Shown here one piece after another: positions 6,302 through 8,741 of a stretch of 8,741 nt of DNA (its first letter is position 1; every line of letters begins with the position of its first letter). The stretch is from positions 1 to 8,741 of the forward strand of contig JAKAXG010000146.1 in the NCBI GenBank assembly GCA_021827225.1, given 5' to 3'. The position numbers and the translations under genes were made by a program. Under the pieces are notes generated by a model, which made no database searches, was not told the origin of the DNA, and saw only the letters and a program-made list of their open reading frames with translations. The DNA comes from Actinomycetes bacterium. Its GTDB lineage: Bacteria; Actinomycetota; Acidimicrobiia; Acidimicrobiales; Palsa-688.

Positions 6302-7890
6302 GCCAGCGCGACCAGCTCGAGGTAGTCGTCGCTCCAGTGGTCCTCGACGCCGTCGGGCATCATCAGCACCCGGCTGGGGGCCAGCTCGGAGACGAACCCG
6401 GCGTCGTGGCTGACGATGACCATGGCCCCGGGCCAGCCGGCCAGGGCGGCGCCGATGGCGTCACGCGACGGCGGGTCCAGGTTGTTGGTCGGCTCGTCGA
6501 GGAGCAGCAGGTTGTGCCGGCCGGCCACCAGCTGGGCCAGCGCCAGCTTGGTCTTCTCCCCACCGGAGAGGGTGCCGGCGTCCTGGAAGGCGATGTCCCC
6601 GGTGAGGCCGAACATCCCGAGAAGGCCCCGCAGCTCCGGCTCGGGGGCGTCGGACGCCTCGCGCATGTGGGCCAGCACCGTGGTCCCGGACCTGATGCCC
6701 TCGTGCTCTTGGGCGTAGTAGCCGGGCGTCACGCCCAGGCCGGTGCGGTACGAGCCCTCCTTGGGGTCGGCCCGGCCGGCCAGGATGCGCAGCAGGCTGG
6801 TCTTGCCGGCGCCGTTGAGGCCCATGATCAGGACCCGCTCGCCGCGCTCGACGGCGAAGCTCACGTCCTCGAAGATCATGGGACCGCCGTAGGCCTGCCC
6901 CAGGCCCTCGGCCTCGAGCACCACCCGGCCGGCCCGGGGCGGCTCGGGGAAGCGGACCCGGTACCTGCGATCGCCGTGGCCGGGACCGGTGGCAGCGCCG
7001 GCCTGGAGCCGCTCGACCCGCTTGTCCAGCGATTTGGCGATGCGGGCCCGCTTGGCCGTCTGGTGGCGCATCGAGTCGGCCAGGTCGTGGAGCCGTTTGA
7101 TCTCGGCCTGCTGGCGGTCGACCAGCTTGCGTTGCCGTTCCTCGTCGGCCTTCCGGGCCTCCCGGTACTGGGAGTAGGTGCCCTTGTACTCGACCATCTC
7201 CCCCTCGTCGAGGTGCAGAACCCGGGTGATGGCCTCGTCGAGGAGGTCCAGGTCGTGGCTGACCACCAGCAGCGCGCCCCGGAAGTCGCGCAGGAAGCCC
7301 ATGAGCCAGGCCTTGGCGTCGACGTCGAGGTGGTTGGTCGGCTCGTCCAGCATCAGGACGTCGGTGCCCCCGAAGAGGATGCGGGCCAGCTCCACCCGGC
7401 GACGCTCGCCGCCGGAGAGGACCCCCAGCGGCAGGTCCAGCCGGTCGTCGGCCAGGCCCAGCCCGGCGACGAGCTGGCGCACCTCCGACTCGGCGGCGTA
7501 ACCGCCCAGGGCGGCGAAGTGCTCCTCGGCCCTGGAGAACCGGGCGATGGCCCGCTCGGTGGGATCGTCCTCCATGGCCCGTCGCAGCCGCTCCACCCGT
7601 TCGGCCGCCTCGTCCAGGCCCCGGCCCGACATCACGTGGGCCAGGCCGCTGACATCGGTGACCTGGCGCAGCGCCCGGGGATCCTGGGTCAGGAAGCCCA
7701 GCCGGCCGTGGACCTTGGCCCGGCCGGCGGTGGGCTGGGCGTCTCCGGCCAGCACCTTGAGCAGGCTGGTCTTGCCGGCGCCGTTGCGGCCGACCAGGCC
7801 GACCTTGTCACCCGGCCGGACCATGAACGACGCGGAATCGAGGGTGACCCGGCCGCCTACCTCTACCTGAAGATCGCGGGCCTCGAGCAC
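6298..7890 (-). CDS. ABC-F family ATPase (ribosome-associated)
   Basis: ABC-F proteins are soluble tandem ATPases that bind the ribosomal E-site region and act in translation or antibiotic protection; they have no membrane domain. The 530-residue product has two complete cassettes. The first has Walker A GRNGAGKT (34-41), LSGGE (158-162) and LMLDEPTNHLD (179-189). The second has GLNGAGKT (357-364), LSGGE (441-445) and LLLDEPTNNLD (462-472). A charged helical linker at about 235-300, rich in Arg, Lys and Glu, separates them and corresponds to the ribosome-contacting P-site-tRNA-interaction motif. The start is GTG at 7888-7890, with no strong ribosome site. The gene overlaps hisN by four bases. 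The linker looks short, more like a housekeeping member than a specialised antibiotic-resistance one, but subfamily assignment needs a tree. Confidence 0.92.
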   Translation of the reverse strand: MLEARDLQVEVGGRVTLDSASFMVRPGDKVGLVGRNGAGKTSLLKVLAGDAQPTAGRAKVHGRLGFLTQDPRALRQVTDVSGLAHVMSGRGLDEAAERVERLRRAMEDDPTERAIARFSRAEEHFAALGGYAAESEVRQLVAGLGLADDRLDLPLGVLSGGERRRVELARILFGGTDVLMLDEPTNHLDVDAKAWLMGFLRDFRGALLVVSHDLDLLDEAITRVLHLDEGEMVEYKGTYSQYREARKADEERQRKLVDRQQAEIKRLHDLADSMRHQTAKRARIAKSLDKRVERLQAGAATGPGHGDRRYRVRFPEPPRAGRVVLEAEGLGQAYGGPMIFEDVSFAVERGERVLIMGLNGAGKTSLLRILAGRADPKEGSYRTGLGVTPGYYAQEHEGIRSGTTVLAHMREASDAPEPELRGLLGMFGLTGDIAFQDAGTLSGGEKTKLALAQLVAGRHNLLLLDEPTNNLDPPSRDAIGAALAGWPGAMVIVSHDAGFVSELAPSRVLMMPDGVEDHWSDDYLELVALA

Positions 7891-7970
7891 CGTTCCATGA
7901 TGGCGGAAGGGCCGGCGGGGCCGGTACCGGATTTACGGAGGCGGGTGGCCGGCGGGCGGGTGCGGCCGCT

Positions 7971-8090
7971 GGCCAGCTGGCCGCTGGTCAGCTGGGGGCC
8001 GGTCGGGTGACCGCCGGTCAGCTGGGGGCCGGTCGGGTGACCGCCGGTCAGCTGGACGCTGGTCAGCTGGAGGCCGGTCAGCTGGCCGCC
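7971..8090. repeat. Tandem array of eight 15-bp units (consensus GGTCAGCTGGNNGCC)
   Basis: Eight contiguous 15-bp units begin at 7971, 7986, 8001, 8016, 8031, 8046, 8061 and 8076. Six share the core GGYCAGCTGG, containing the palindrome CAGCTG; the two at 8001 and 8031 read GGTCGGGTGACCGCC. Units 2-3 and 4-5 form an exact 30-bp duplication (7986-8015 and 8016-8045), indicating recent slippage or unequal exchange. The array fills much of the 187-bp gap between the ABC-F start and the acetoacetyl-CoA synthetase stop, and its last unit includes that stop codon. The first unit lies in a perfect 12-bp palindrome GGCCAGCTGGCC. No CRISPR-like spacers are present. Confidence 0.9.
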
Positions 8091-8741
8091 GGGCCGGGGG
8101 GGCGGCCCGGGGTGGCGAGCTCGATGAAAGGGTCGAGGCTGGACGGGTCGGCTACCGACGCCAGGGCCACCGCCTTGTCCAGCGGCACCCCGGCCAGGAT
8201 GCGCTTCACCGGGACCTCCAGCTTCTTGCCCGACAGCGTCCGGGGGATGGCGGCCACCACCTGGATGACGTCGGGCACGTGCCGGGGCGACAGCTCCCGG
8301 CGGATGGTGGCCCGAAGCAGGCTGTCGAGGTCGGCGGGCGACACGCCCGGTGCCGGCACCACGAACAGCAGCAGCTGCCCGGGGCCGCCGGCGGGGTCCT
8401 CCAGGTGCACCGCCAGGCTGTCGGCCACCTCATCGAGGCCCTCGACCACCGAGTAGAACTCCGCCGTGCCCATCCGCACGCCGCCCCGGTTGAGGGTGCC
8501 GTCGGAGCGGCCGGTGATGACCACCGTCCCCCGCTCGGTGAGGGTGGCCCGGTCCCCGTGCGCCCACACCCCGGGGAAACGCTCGAAGTAGGTGGCCCGG
8601 TACCGGCCTCCGTCGCGGTCACCGAGGATCCCCACCGGCATCGACGGCAGCGGCCGGGTCAACACCAGCTCCCCCTCCTCCCCCACGACGGAGCGGCCAT
8701 CGTCGTCGAACACCTCCACGGCGGCGCCCAGGCACCGGCAG
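8078..8741 (-). CDS. Acetoacetyl-CoA synthetase, C-terminal part (5' end outside window)
   Basis: This is the 220-residue C-terminal part of an ANL-superfamily acyl-CoA ligase. It matches acetoacetate-CoA ligase (AacS type, EC 6.2.1.16), which activates acetoacetate with ATP and CoA for ketone-body or PHB-derived carbon use. Diagnostic blocks are LGAAVEVFDDDG, PMP/PSMPVG, PGVWAHGD, then GRSDGTLNRGGVRMG (adenylation motif A8 hinge), LSPRHVPD and PRTLSGKKLEVPVKRIL, with the catalytic lysine at 8225-8227. The family is about 650 residues long, so roughly two thirds lies to the right of the window. The frame stays open to base 8741; the GTG at 8717-8719 is internal and is not the real start. The stop is inside the last unit of the 15-bp repeat array. 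Other medium-chain ligases are less likely because the MPSMPVG and EFY motifs are typical of AacS. Confidence 0.9.
   Translation of the reverse strand, partial: CRCLGAAVEVFDDDGRSVVGEEGELVLTRPLPSMPVGILGDRDGGRYRATYFERFPGVWAHGDRATLTERGTVVITGRSDGTLNRGGVRMGTAEFYSVVEGLDEVADSLAVHLEDPAGGPGQLLLFVVPAPGVSPADLDSLLRATIRRELSPRHVPDVIQVVAAIPRTLSGKKLEVPVKRILAGVPLDKAVALASVADPSSLDPFIELATPGRPPGPAAS

Noticed and set aside
7891..7970. Promoter for ABC-F around GTAAAT (minus strand, near 7930-7936)
   Set aside because: It is a slightly AT-richer patch, but it has no TANNNT match in a suitable place and no -35, so it is not reported as a feature.
6337..8010. 557-codon plus-strand open frame over the ABC-F gene
   Set aside because: It is antisense to a complete two-cassette ABC-F protein and has no domain signature.
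7971..8090. CRISPR array
   Set aside because: Units are 15 bp and directly adjacent with no unique spacers, and no cas genes are nearby.
1..8741. Mobile element, phage, toxin-antitoxin or defence island
   Set aside because: No transposase, integrase, tRNA-bounded repeat, nuclease or antitoxin-like pair was seen, and composition looks uniform throughout.

Overview
The window is chromosomal DNA of very high GC content. Coding strands favour G or C at third codon positions, GTG starts are frequent, and long shadow frames lie opposite real genes. Together with actinobacterial-type proteins (a Thr/Pro-linked DUF4232 lipoprotein, a HisN-type histidinol phosphatase and an ABC exporter with an EVSLASLE insertion), this points to an actinobacterium. 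A lineage near Acidimicrobiia is possible, but I cannot place it from this sequence alone.

Layout, left to right. Positions 1-1107 (minus strand) hold hypD (3' end outside the window) and hypC, maturation factors for [NiFe] hydrogenases. A 152-bp gap with a terminator-like hairpin separates them from a minus-strand pair at 1260-2425: a DUF4232 lipoprotein whose start overlaps the stop of a GNAT acetyltransferase. Divergent from this pair is the only plus-strand gene, an MsbA-like ABC half-transporter (2492-4414). It converges across 27 bp with a minus-strand MBL-fold hydrolase (4442-5374) that ends in a His-Pro tail. Upstream on the minus strand lie hisN (5441-6301) and an ABC-F ATPase (6298-7890), which overlap by 4 bp. 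A 15-bp tandem repeat array (7971-8090) separates these from the 3' part of an acetoacetyl-CoA synthetase gene that enters from the right edge.

Most genes are housekeeping or generic accessory functions, and no known or evidently new multi-gene defence or mobile system is visible. hypC and hypD imply a [NiFe] hydrogenase elsewhere in the genome. ABC-F and HisN are probably co-translated. The ABC exporter and the MBL hydrolase each carry a TAGNNT motif exactly 7 nt before the ATG, a layout expected of leaderless actinobacterial transcripts. The most distinctive non-coding structure is the 15-bp repeat array, in which the acetoacetyl-CoA synthetase reading frame terminates.
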